Part shown: positions 47,922 to 56,110 of the stretch, piece after piece
How the letters are laid out: every line of letters begins with the position of its first letter
How positions within the stretch are numbered: the stretch's first letter is position 1
From: a virus
Reading direction: 5' to 3' (one strand)
Virus record (IMG/VR): IMGVR_UViG_3300032286_001304
Coordinates: 1-64,000 of that record
Length of the DNA: 64,000 nt
Translations under genes and position numbers: made by a program
Notes under the pieces: model-generated
What the model was told of the DNA's origin: nothing
Seen by the model: only the letters and a program-made list of their open reading frames with translations
The model's database searches: none

Positions 47922-48299
47922 TTAATAAGGTCGGTCGTCGTCGCCATTCATCTGTTCGTCCAAATCTCTTTGCTCTTCCGTCATGTTCCAAGGATCGCTC
48001 CAAGTCAAGCATTCTTTCTTTTTAAGAGTATGTAACTGCTCATTTAGAACGTCAACATAATCGCTCCGTCTTTTTATAGCCTTTTTAGTTGATTCTATTG
48101 ATTCTTTTAGTGTCTTTTTATAATCTGTGGAATAAATTTGCTCAGATTCGCCCCATTGATCGGGAACAATAATAAAAGATTTTTCCTCCTCATTATAAAT
48201 ATATTGAGCATATTTAGACGGCCCTTCAATTGTTTTTTCTACAAAATAACCATCTCCATCACAACGATAGATTTTAATTGGGTATTTAATATTATTCAT
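47922..48299 (-). CDS. Hypothetical protein, 125 aa
   Basis: Begins MNNIKYPIKIYRCDGDGYFVE. A beta-rich N-terminus, then a coiled-coil-like helix (KTLKESIESTKKAIKRRSDYV). Acidic tail (DEQMNGDDDRPY). 5 nt from the BLES03-like gene. Unrecognised. Confidence 0.6.
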   Translation of the reverse strand: MNNIKYPIKIYRCDGDGYFVEKTIEGPSKYAQYIYNEEEKSFIIVPDQWGESEQIYSTDYKKTLKESIESTKKAIKRRSDYVDVLNEQLHTLKKKECLTWSDPWNMTEEQRDLDEQMNGDDDRPY

Positions 48300-48309
48300 T
48301 TTGATTATG

Positions 48310-48561
48310 TTAAATTTTCACAATTTCATCTGCCTTAACTTTAGCCCGTGCTTTTTCGTATTTCTTAAACCATTTTTCAAATTCTGGCCAAACCCAATGC
48401 TTAGGAGATGGTTGTATTTTTAATGGTTCGCCATCTTTGCGTAAAAAGAAGGGGCCACAATAACGATGAAATTCCCAATGAATAGTGCGACCATTTTTAG
48501 TCGCGCTACCTTCTCCATCGTGATAATCGACACAGATTCCGTTAGAGATAAAGCCAGCCAT
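48310..48561 (-). CDS. Small hypothetical protein, 83 aa
   Basis: Begins MAGFISNGICVDYHDGEG; Trp/His-rich middle (IHWEFHRYCGPFFLRKDGE) and a charged helical end (FEKWFKKYEKARAKVKADE). 6 nt after the primase gene. Unrecognised. Confidence 0.6.
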   Translation of the reverse strand: MAGFISNGICVDYHDGEGSATKNGRTIHWEFHRYCGPFFLRKDGEPLKIQPSPKHWVWPEFEKWFKKYEKARAKVKADEIVKI

Positions 48562-48567
48562 AATGAT

Positions 48568-49452
48568 TTAACTTAACCACTTTTCTCTCCATTCATCAAG
48601 TCCATTCGTATCATTTTTCTCTAAATATTCAAGAAAATCTTTATATTTAGGAAGTGCAATTAATATTTTTTCTTCATCAAAATAATTTAATAAGACATTT
48701 TTAATTTTTTCAGCCGCTTTATTCCCTATATTATCATTATCTGGTTCGTTATTTAATGCAATGAGTATTTTGCTTGGGTTATTTTTAATAATAAAAGATA
48801 ACTGTTTAGAAGAAATTTTTGTTCCAAAGATACACATTGCATTTTTAATGCCTTTTTCATGTAAAGCAAGAACATCGGCTGGTCCTTCGACAATAATTAT
48901 TTTATTTATTTTTCTGATGATTTGTTCATCGCTACAAAATATACTATCATTTATATTTGATAAATGTTTCCATTTTGGAACTTTATTTTCCTTATGCCAT
49001 TTGGTATATTTAATAAACCTACCAGTAAATGCAACAATTTTATTATTTTCTATCAAAGGAATAATGACTCTACCAGCAAGTTGACCTGTTAAGGCTACGC
49101 CAATTTTGAAATATTTTTGTGTTTCTGCTGAAATTCCTCTTCCTTCAAAATAAGAATAGTCTTTTATTAATTTATCTAAAATATCAATCGTCCAAGTTTT
49201 ATTATATTCAATTTTTGGTTGTTCAATAGGGACATCTTTTATTACTCCATCTGAACCAATACCAATTAACTGATAAATACCTTTATTATGTGAACTATCA
49301 GCAATACAATTATATTTTCCTGAAGATAGTATGCTTAAATGATTTTTTGACCTATCTCTACCTTCTAATGCACAAACTGGACATCGACCTATGAAGTCTA
49401 TTCCATTTTGTCTTATTCCTTCTATTTTTTCTAAATCAATAATATGAGCCAT
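48568..49452 (-). CDS. DnaG-like DNA primase
   Basis: 294 aa. Zinc-binding N-terminus (FIGRCPVCALEGRDRSK and NCIADSSHNKG, with the C-x2-C, C and H ligands), then a TOPRIM domain: KIIIVEGPADVLALHEKG and LIALNNEPDNDN, the Glu and Asp metal ligands. Shorter than E. coli DnaG (581 aa), lacking the C-terminal helicase-binding domain. 3 nt from the helicase gene. It synthesises RNA primers for the lagging strand. Confidence 0.85.
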   Translation of the reverse strand: MAHIIDLEKIEGIRQNGIDFIGRCPVCALEGRDRSKNHLSILSSGKYNCIADSSHNKGIYQLIGIGSDGVIKDVPIEQPKIEYNKTWTIDILDKLIKDYSYFEGRGISAETQKYFKIGVALTGQLAGRVIIPLIENNKIVAFTGRFIKYTKWHKENKVPKWKHLSNINDSIFCSDEQIIRKINKIIIVEGPADVLALHEKGIKNAMCIFGTKISSKQLSFIIKNNPSKILIALNNEPDNDNIGNKAAEKIKNVLLNYFDEEKILIALPKYKDFLEYLEKNDTNGLDEWREKWLS

Positions 49453-49455
49453 TGA

Positions 49456-50973
49456 TTAAAATGCAGGTTCACTATCTTCGTTATTATTTTCTGGTTTAAA
49501 TCCAGCTTTACCATTTTTTACTAACCATTCTGAATATAAACCACAATCCTCAACAGCAAAATTATTAATATCAAAATTTATAAAATTTGGTTTATAATAA
49601 ATTTCTTTTCCATCTTTTACTCTAACATAATCTAAAAAAGCTGCGCCTTTTTCACCAAGATATCTTGTTTTTGTTGTAATTAGTTTATGTGTCGGTGCTT
49701 TTCTTTCTGGAGTTGAATCTGAAAGCATCTCGTCATGCGTTCTTTTTCTAAGAATACCCATGTAAGATACTAGCCAATTTAATCTATCTGACATACTTAA
49801 TGAGTTCTCATTATCAGAAATTTCACTTGATGATTTTCCATTAGTAATACCAGATCTATTTGTTTGCACCGCTGATAATACTGGACAATCACAATATTCA
49901 GCAGTTTCTTTTAGAGATTGTGTTTTATCATAAGCAGCTATAAATTCTTGTGTATTTTTCCCATCTCTATCTGCACTTGTTATTTTTAAGTAATCATAAA
50001 TTATTAAAAATGGATTTCCACGACCAACTTTATTTAAATAAAATCTTTTTATATACTTTTCTAATTCTGAACTATTTTTATTTCCAATTGATTCAAAATA
50101 TAGATTTTTATTTTTTTGATTTTGAATTTTATGTATTTCTTCATTAATCTTTTTTGACCATTTTAAATCAAATTTCCATTTTCCTGAATCCATTAACCAA
50201 TAGGGGACTCCGATTCTTCCAGAAATATAACGTAAAACAGCATCTTCTAAAAACATTTCTGAATCTAAATACAATATTTTTAATTCATCTGCTTTATTTG
50301 GATTTGCCTCTGGCATCCTACGCATAATATCTAAAAGAAATGTGCTTTTATTTCCTCCAGATCTTGCAGCAAAAATACCTAAATTTTTACTTTTAAGTCT
50401 TCCAATATTTTCATGAAAAGATTTGTAAGGCATTATTAGATCATTTTGATGAATATCTGTATTACTAAAATCCTCAAGAATTCTTGGTAATTCTTCTAAA
50501 AGATTTCTTGGCTCTGGATCGTCTCCGCTTAAACTAATTAAACTTTTTCCTAAATATTTATCTGTTATTTCAATTAATTCTTTAGCTGGTTTTTCTTCGT
50601 TATCTAATATTTCTTTTTGAACTTTAATAGAATTCTCATGAATTGTTCGCACTAAAGTCTTTTTCTTTAGAGCTTTTCCTAAATCTAGGATATTTCTCTT
50701 ATCTACTGGACGAATTTTGAGTGAAGAACAGTAATCTCCTATTTCAATTCCATCTAATGTAATTCCTAATGATTTTAGTTTTTCAGAAACAATTATTTCA
50801 TCTGGTCTACCTTTATTTTCTATAATATTACTAATTACAGCAAAAATTGGAGAATTCTGCTTACTGAAATCCTTTGAGTTAATAAAAGGAATTTCTACGT
50901 AAGAGTCTGGATATTGTAATAATATTGCTATAATCGACTGTTCAATTTCTATACTATAAAGTGACTTTGCCAT
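49456..50973 (-). CDS. dnaB: DnaB-like replicative helicase
   Basis: 505 aa. The N-terminal domain (residues 1-80, SIEIEQSIIAILL...SKDFSKQNSPIF) is DnaB-type. The RecA-fold C-terminal domain has Walker A ARSGGNKST (203-211), where the Gly before the Lys is replaced by Asn208, and Walker B FLIIYDYLK. It unwinds duplex ahead of the DnaE polymerase. Promoter 50988-51015, leader about 10 nt, with a weak AAAGGG ribosome-binding-like stretch. Confidence 0.88.
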   Translation of the reverse strand: MAKSLYSIEIEQSIIAILLQYPDSYVEIPFINSKDFSKQNSPIFAVISNIIENKGRPDEIIVSEKLKSLGITLDGIEIGDYCSSLKIRPVDKRNILDLGKALKKKTLVRTIHENSIKVQKEILDNEEKPAKELIEITDKYLGKSLISLSGDDPEPRNLLEELPRILEDFSNTDIHQNDLIMPYKSFHENIGRLKSKNLGIFAARSGGNKSTFLLDIMRRMPEANPNKADELKILYLDSEMFLEDAVLRYISGRIGVPYWLMDSGKWKFDLKWSKKINEEIHKIQNQKNKNLYFESIGNKNSSELEKYIKRFYLNKVGRGNPFLIIYDYLKITSADRDGKNTQEFIAAYDKTQSLKETAEYCDCPVLSAVQTNRSGITNGKSSSEISDNENSLSMSDRLNWLVSYMGILRKRTHDEMLSDSTPERKAPTHKLITTKTRYLGEKGAAFLDYVRVKDGKEIYYKPNFINFDINNFAVEDCGLYSEWLVKNGKAGFKPENNNEDSEPAF

Positions 50974-50987
50974 GTTATTATCCCTTT

Positions 50988-51015
50988 ACTATAGGGCATT
51001 TTGAAATAAGGTCAA
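50988..51015 (-). promoter_or_regulatory. Promoter of the helicase operon
   Basis: Minus strand TTGACC, 16 nt, TATAGT, near consensus. It directly follows a terminator (51016-51044), so it starts a fresh transcript of helicase, primase and polymerase genes. Confidence 0.75.
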
Positions 51016-51044
51016 GAAAAAAGCCACGCTTTTTGGCGCGGCTT
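51016..51044 (-). terminator. Rho-independent terminator before the helicase operon
   Basis: Minus strand AAGCCGCGC-CAAAAA-GCGTGGCTT, a GC-rich hairpin, followed by TTTTTTCTT. It ends the transcript of 51067-51240. Confidence 0.82.
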
Positions 51045-51066
51045 GAGTATTGAGTTATATTTTTAG

Positions 51067-51240
51067 TTAAAATAATATAGCTCCAGCGATAAAGGTAGCG
51101 GCAACTACAATTAAAAAATTTAAAAGTGATATGTTTACTTTTTTTGTAAAAATATATGTTTTAAATCCACTTGATTGAATATTTGCAACTTCAATTTGCG
51201 CTTTATCTACTACTTCATTTACTTTTTCTATGTTTGACAT
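51067..51240 (-). CDS. Small membrane-anchored protein, 57 aa
   Basis: Start MSNIEKVNEVVDKAQ at 51240, stop at 51067. Amphipathic N-terminal half and a single C-terminal membrane span (LNFLIVVAATFIAGAILF, about residues 40-57), a tail-anchored layout. 8 nt from the upstream phosphoesterase; terminator follows. Function unknown. Confidence 0.6.
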   Translation of the reverse strand: MSNIEKVNEVVDKAQIEVANIQSSGFKTYIFTKKVNISLLNFLIVVAATFIAGAILF

Positions 51241-51248
51241 AATTATTT

Positions 51249-52508
51249 TTATTTATAATCTTTATCCTCAATTGGTTGAGAATAAAATACTGCATCTAAG
51301 TTATCTTTGCTGCACACCATAGCAAGAGCTTGGCGGGTTGAACCCACGTAACCGTTTGCTTGGTGAAAATCATCACTACCTGAAATACTTGGAATCGTCC
51401 ATATTTCTGTTCCTTGGATATTTTGAACTTTATGATGATGGGTATGACCTATCAACCAAAAACGTCTTTTAGCTGAACCCCATTCTTTTCCATATTCAAC
51501 AATTCCCATTTGAACCAATTTATCAGATTTAATTTGGTCTCCATGAGTATAACCGAAAGCAATTTCACCATGACTGTAATACTTACGGAGTTTATCTTCA
51601 TTATCTACCGTAACATTTTCGTCATTATGATACCAGCATTCTAAAGCATCACCTAAATGAAACATAGATGATCTATCATGATTTCCTGGCATTACAATAA
51701 TATGAACAGGGGCGATTTGTTTTAAAATCTCGACTGTTTGAATTAATAATTTTCTACCTTCTCTAAAAATTTTGCTAAATCTAGTATCAACATCTTGCGG
51801 AGTTCCGCGAGTTGTCGTATTTTGTGGAGTATCAATTGTCAAATAGTCGTTTCCAACTACATACCAAATCTTCTCAATACCACCCTGTCTTTTTGCCTTT
51901 GCGACTAAATCAAGTAAAGTCTTAGTATAAACTTCACAAGCAATTTTTAAATCGTAATTATGTCCAGTTTGTTCTTTATTACAGAGTTTACCTATATGAG
52001 CATCTGGGATGTTTACAATTAGAAGTTTTCCATTTTCAAGAGTTGGGTATTTAATCTTATCTACATTTGGTGCAAAATTCAAAGCATCTTCTCTAAATTC
52101 TTCCAAAATATGTTTTAATGCTACTTCTTTTCTTCTTGTGAACTCAGCTTTAGCTTGAAAATTCTGACCATAAGAATTAGCAATGAAAGATTTAACAATC
52201 CATTCTTCCATATTTAATTTACTGACTTCAATTAGCTCATCTAATGTATAAATTTGTGGGCTATTTTTAGTTTCTATAACTGCTTTATCTCCTTTTACGC
52301 TAACCTGTGGACAAGCTGCTTTTTTTATAAATTCTTTAGAAGTTTTATTTTCTAATTTAGAAAAAAGCTTTCTATATAGATTATTTCTAGCCGTTTTTTT
52401 AAGTCCCCAAATTTTTCCAATTTCTTTTCTAACTTGTGTGGGTATAGTTGATTTGCTATATTTTTTTATATAACTAACTTTTTCCCTTTCTGTTTTAAGC
52501 TTAATCAT
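51249..52508 (-). CDS. Calcineurin-like phosphoesterase with N-terminal helical domain
   Basis: 419 aa. The N-terminal 150 residues are basic and helical (perhaps DNA binding). The C-terminal domain has the phosphoesterase motifs IPDAHIGKL (D-x-H), VVGNDYL (with GND, where GD is usual), MPGNHDRS, GYTHGDQI and LIGHTHHH. A phage family with this size and layout is common next to recombination genes. Near RecA; a role as nuclease or phosphatase on DNA ends is plausible. Confidence 0.78.
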   Translation of the reverse strand: MIKLKTEREKVSYIKKYSKSTIPTQVRKEIGKIWGLKKTARNNLYRKLFSKLENKTSKEFIKKAACPQVSVKGDKAVIETKNSPQIYTLDELIEVSKLNMEEWIVKSFIANSYGQNFQAKAEFTRRKEVALKHILEEFREDALNFAPNVDKIKYPTLENGKLLIVNIPDAHIGKLCNKEQTGHNYDLKIACEVYTKTLLDLVAKAKRQGGIEKIWYVVGNDYLTIDTPQNTTTRGTPQDVDTRFSKIFREGRKLLIQTVEILKQIAPVHIIVMPGNHDRSSMFHLGDALECWYHNDENVTVDNEDKLRKYYSHGEIAFGYTHGDQIKSDKLVQMGIVEYGKEWGSAKRRFWLIGHTHHHKVQNIQGTEIWTIPSISGSDDFHQANGYVGSTRQALAMVCSKDNLDAVFYSQPIEDKDYK

Positions 52509-52529
52509 AATTTTTTATTAACTAAGTTA

Positions 52530-52558
52530 TAGTTACACTATTTTAAGTTTAATGTCAA
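52530..52558 (-). promoter_or_regulatory. Promoter of the phosphoesterase gene
   Basis: Minus strand TTGACA, 17 nt, TAACTA. Leader about 16 nt to the ATG at 52508. It overlaps the end of the upstream gene. Confidence 0.5.
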
Positions 52559-52853
52559 CACCTAATTCATCTGGAATTGGTAAGTTTCTGTTTATATGTA
52601 TTTTAAGTTGTCTCTTGATATCTGATTCTACTGCAAATAATTGACTATTTATTTTGAACATAAGTTGATTCAAGTAACATTCTTTTTCATATTCTAGTAA
52701 TGCATTATCATCATCAGATTGTAAAATAGAATTATAATGACGAAAATCTTTCATTCGATTTGATTTGAAATCAAAGCATTTATTAGTATTATTAGCTGTA
52801 AGTGGCATTTTAAATTGCCAACCTAAATTAGTAAATTTATTAAAATTAATCAT
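52533..52853 (-). CDS. Hypothetical protein, 106 aa
   Basis: Begins MINFNKFTNLGWQF. Contains MKDFRHYNSILQSDDDNALLEYEKE and a helical end (DIKRQLKIHINRNLP). ATGA overlap with the upstream gene suggests a shared product pair with 52850-53266. Unrecognised. Confidence 0.6.
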   Translation of the reverse strand: MINFNKFTNLGWQFKMPLTANNTNKCFDFKSNRMKDFRHYNSILQSDDDNALLEYEKECYLNQLMFKINSQLFAVESDIKRQLKIHINRNLPIPDELGVDIKLKIV

Positions 52854-53266
52854 AAAGTTAAATCAAATATTTCTTTAAACATAGTTTTTGTTAAGTTAAT
52901 CAAATGCTCATCATTTAGTTCTATAAATTTAAACCCATTTAATTCAGCTAATTGCATTTTTTCATAATCAGCTTTTATTTTTTTTGAAAATCCAGCTCTT
53001 GAGCCATGCATAAATTCATTATATTCCAAATGAACTGCATCTGGTGATGTTTCTACAATTATTTTTCTAGATAAGTTTACTAAATCAAATCGCCACAAAG
53101 TTCTTGGCAGTCTCATTTCAGATAAAACTATATCATTTTTCCAGAATGGATAAAAAAATTTTTGAACTTTAAGTTGGGGACCAGATGGTGCTTCATTCCA
53201 ATTAATAAGTTTATATTGTATTGGATTAAAATTTACATCTTTCCCCGACTTTAGTTTCCATTTCAT
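52850..53266 (-). CDS. Possible PD-(D/E)xK/Vsr-like nuclease-fold protein
   Basis: 138 aa; residues about 55-110 resemble the nuclease core LWRFDLVNLSRKIIVETSP then KIKADYEKMQLAELNGFKFIEL, a strand-strand-helix order found in DUF559/Vsr-like enzymes with D and E as candidate metal ligands. Coupled to the next gene by ATGA and adjacent to RecA (1 nt). Function otherwise unproven. Confidence 0.45.
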   Translation of the reverse strand: MKWKLKSGKDVNFNPIQYKLINWNEAPSGPQLKVQKFFYPFWKNDIVLSEMRLPRTLWRFDLVNLSRKIIVETSPDAVHLEYNEFMHGSRAGFSKKIKADYEKMQLAELNGFKFIELNDEHLINLTKTMFKEIFDLTL

Positions 53267-53267
53267 A

Positions 53268-54425
53268 TTAAGAATTCTCTGAAATCATATTTCTTAGTTT
53301 GATAAAAAGAAAATCAGTTACATTAGGATTTTCTTCAAGAAATAATCTTATACTTTCCATTCCTTGGAATTTTTCTGGAATCTCTATCTTAATTTTTTCT
53401 TTAACTTCATCTATAATATCTTTATCTACATAAAACCAAGCTCCAGCTTTTCTAATTTTCTCAAATTGAATAAGAACATCAACAATTTCATATTCTCGCC
53501 AGATACTTGTTCCATTTTTTCTACCATATCTAATTGGATATGAGACTGGAATATTTGATTTTTCATTACTAGATTTTTTAATAATAATCTTACACCAGTG
53601 ACCAAGTATTTTATTTTTGATAGGGTCTGGTTTTAATTTTGGATCTTGCAAAATCAAATCACTCATATATCTCGCTTCAAACTGTAATATCCAGTTAGAA
53701 AAGTGAAGTGCGGCATTTCCACCAGTTGCGGAAATTTGTCTTTGATCTTTTGGTGCATAAGGGTCAATTTCAACCTTTGCTGAAACTTGACCAATCATAA
53801 AGCATCTATGACCAAATTTATTCATAGCAGTTGATAAACGCTGCATGAATTTTTTTGTTAACATTGGAGCACCAGCAACGCGACCAGCAGATTCAATTGG
53901 TTTATCCATATCCTGTTCTAGAATAAGGCCATCCATTGAATCTAGTAAGAAAAAATATTTATTCTTATGTTCTGGATTTTCTATCACAAGAGATCTCATT
54001 AGATTTACGACTGCATCATAAACATTTGTTTCTAGAACAAAGCAAGTTCCAGATTCCCATTCCTCAAATTTAGAAACGAATTTTAATCCTGATCGTTCTT
54101 GCATCTCTTTGCTTAATCTTCCTTCTGCTTTTACTAATAATCCATAACCATTTGGAGTAACTTTAAGAAAATTTTTCATTACCTCCAGCCCCGCTGATGT
54201 TTTTCCTCCTTCAGTAAAACCAACGAAACGATGTAATCCAGCCCCAAATCCGCCACCAAGTTGACTATCTAAAATTAAACTTCCACTAGAAACTAGCGGA
54301 ACATCAATTTCCTCTTGATCGTTATAATGCTTTCCTTCATTTTCTTTTAAAATTCTAGATAAAATGTCTTTTGGAGAAGACTGTATTTGCTGATCTTGAT
54401 CTTCTGTTTTTTTTGCTTTAGCCAT
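53268..54425 (-). CDS. RecA/UvsX-type recombinase
   Basis: 385 aa. A RecA core with Walker A GFTEGGKTS (69-77) and Walker B FFLLDSMDG, followed by GQVSAKVEID and ATGGNAALHFSNWILQ. Shorter than full RecA in its C-terminal lobe, like phage UvsX proteins. It pairs single strands with duplex DNA in recombination-dependent replication, and would use single strands from the RecB/Cas4-like exonuclease at 56.1-57.1 kb. Confidence 0.85.
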   Translation of the reverse strand: MAKAKKTEDQDQQIQSSPKDILSRILKENEGKHYNDQEEIDVPLVSSGSLILDSQLGGGFGAGLHRFVGFTEGGKTSAGLEVMKNFLKVTPNGYGLLVKAEGRLSKEMQERSGLKFVSKFEEWESGTCFVLETNVYDAVVNLMRSLVIENPEHKNKYFFLLDSMDGLILEQDMDKPIESAGRVAGAPMLTKKFMQRLSTAMNKFGHRCFMIGQVSAKVEIDPYAPKDQRQISATGGNAALHFSNWILQFEARYMSDLILQDPKLKPDPIKNKILGHWCKIIIKKSSNEKSNIPVSYPIRYGRKNGTSIWREYEIVDVLIQFEKIRKAGAWFYVDKDIIDEVKEKIKIEIPEKFQGMESIRLFLEENPNVTDFLFIKLRNMISENS

Positions 54426-54463
54426 AAAATTAATGTAATGTGTTAAATATAGGTTTGAATAAA

Positions 54464-54718
54464 TTATTTATTACGTAGTGATCGCCATTGTTTTTGGCGA
54501 ATAAACTCTTTTTCAATTACCTTTGCCTCATTTTCACTTATCCCATACGAATGCCAATATTCTTTAGCCCAAGTTAATTCTGAATCATGCATAGCTTCTA
54601 AAACTTGCATGAATTTTTGCTTCCAAAAATTATCTGATTTAGCTTTATTTTGAGTGTATTTTAATTTTGGCATTTTTTTATAATTTGTATTTTTAGAATT
54701 TTCTTGAGTTGATTTCAT
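54464..54718 (-). CDS. Small basic protein, 84 aa
   Basis: N-terminal 35 residues are Lys/Asn-rich; the rest is helical (FWKQKFMQVLEAMHDSELTWAKEYW; IEKEFIRQKQWRSLR). Positive ends suggest nucleic-acid contact. 38 nt upstream of RecA on the same strand. Unrecognised. Confidence 0.55.
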   Translation of the reverse strand: MKSTQENSKNTNYKKMPKLKYTQNKAKSDNFWKQKFMQVLEAMHDSELTWAKEYWHSYGISENEAKVIEKEFIRQKQWRSLRNK

Positions 54719-54736
54719 ATTTTTAAAATTTAAATA

Positions 54737-55249
54737 TTACGATAATAAATCTAATAAATTTTTAGGACGTTTTTTTTCTAAAATAATATCTTCAATTACT
54801 TTATTATTTTCTAATAAAACTAATTCTGTTTTAGTTGTCAAGTCTAAAGCCCATTTTTTATATAGATTTTCTACTTCAGGTCTATTTTCCCAGTAAAGTA
54901 AAGATTTTACTTTTATTGCTGGTTTAAAGCCATCTAGCCAAAAATCCTTATGTGGAAATTTTCTAATAAGTCTTGCTAGAATAATAATTTCTCTCTTAAA
55001 ATTAACTTTAAGAGATTCGGATTCTATCAAACTTTTTAGAATTAATCCTCTTTCTTCTCTTGTTATTTTTATTGGAGGTGGAGTTTTCTCTTTCTTGCTA
55101 GATTTCAACAAAGTTATTTTGTCTAATGGAAGTTCGCTATCTTCGCGTGCATATTTTTTTCTTCCCCAATAAATTCCCATTAATTTTTGAGTTATTTTAT
55201 ACTGTTCTTCGTTAAATAACACCAAATCGCCTATATTATAAGATTTCAT
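54737..55249 (-). CDS. Hypothetical protein, 170 aa
   Basis: A KOW/SH3-like start (YNIGDLVLFNEEQYKITQK), a basic linker (KKEKTPPPIKITREERG), then a helical domain. The start is reminiscent of small transcription or tail chaperone proteins. Overlaps the end of the HldE-type kinase gene by 14 nt. Unrecognised. Confidence 0.55.
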   Translation of the reverse strand: MKSYNIGDLVLFNEEQYKITQKLMGIYWGRKKYAREDSELPLDKITLLKSSKKEKTPPPIKITREERGLILKSLIESESLKVNFKREIIILARLIRKFPHKDFWLDGFKPAIKVKSLLYWENRPEVENLYKKWALDLTTKTELVLLENNKVIEDIILEKKRPKNLLDLLS

Positions 55250-56066
55250 TTCTTTTTATTGAGCAAGTTCCCTTTTTTGTAACAGAAATAGAAGCTGCTT
55301 TATTTGCAAATTTAATTGATTCTTCAATATTATTTTCACTTTCTATCATTTTTATAACAAAAGCTGCTAATGCAACATCACCAGCACCAACAACATCTCT
55401 TACTTCGACTCTTTCTCCAATGAAAGTTAGTCCCTTATTTATCCAATGTATTCCCTTATCTCCATCTGTAACTAATAAATTTTTGCAAAATGATTCTGGA
55501 AATTTATTTGATAAAAGATTATTTTCATATTCTTTTTTATTTATTTTTACAAAATCTATTTCCTTACTCCAGTCAGAAAGAATTTTTTTTGAGTCTAATG
55601 CAGTTAATATTCCATATTTTTTTGCTAAAATAGATATTTGTTCAATCCAATATTCATCAATAAATTGTTTATTATAGTCTGATATTACTATAAATTTGAT
55701 TGTTTTATGATTAATTAGTATTTCTTCTAATTTTTTAAATGTATCTCCACAAAAATATTCATGCTGTTTTGATATAATATCATCATTTTGATCTATTCTA
55801 AAAACAACATAATTTGATTTTTTATCAATAAATCTTTTTTTGATTATAGCAGTTAAATTACTTATAAAGCAAACATTATTTTGTTTTAAACCTAATGAAA
55901 TTAAATTATTATATACATTTTCCGCCATTCCGCCTTTTACATCCATTCCAACAGGAACTCCAATTAAAGATGGAGCCTCTGGATTTACTCGATTAATATC
56001 AACATATTCAAAGATATCTATAGCTTTTTCTCCAATGATAATAACTTTTGGCTCAAAATTTTCCAT
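55236..56066 (-). CDS. HldE-type (PfkB) heptose-7-phosphate kinase
   Basis: 276 aa PfkB-family sugar kinase. Early HldE features: VDINRVNPEAPSL (substrate strand) and KGGMAENVYNNLISLG. The C-terminal ATP/anion-hole motif is DVVGAGDVALAAFV with catalytic Asp. HldE kinase makes heptose-1,7-bisphosphate in the ADP-heptose route; here kinase and nucleotidyltransferase are separate genes 19 kb apart. Ribokinase or other PfkB sugar kinase is the alternative. Confidence 0.72.
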   Translation of the reverse strand: MENFEPKVIIIGEKAIDIFEYVDINRVNPEAPSLIGVPVGMDVKGGMAENVYNNLISLGLKQNNVCFISNLTAIIKKRFIDKKSNYVVFRIDQNDDIISKQHEYFCGDTFKKLEEILINHKTIKFIVISDYNKQFIDEYWIEQISILAKKYGILTALDSKKILSDWSKEIDFVKINKKEYENNLLSNKFPESFCKNLLVTDGDKGIHWINKGLTFIGERVEVRDVVGAGDVALAAFVIKMIESENNIEESIKFANKAASISVTKKGTCSIKRNEIL

Positions 56067-56110
56067 ATAAAATTATACTAATATTAAATTAAATTATCAA
56101 TTTTAATAAA

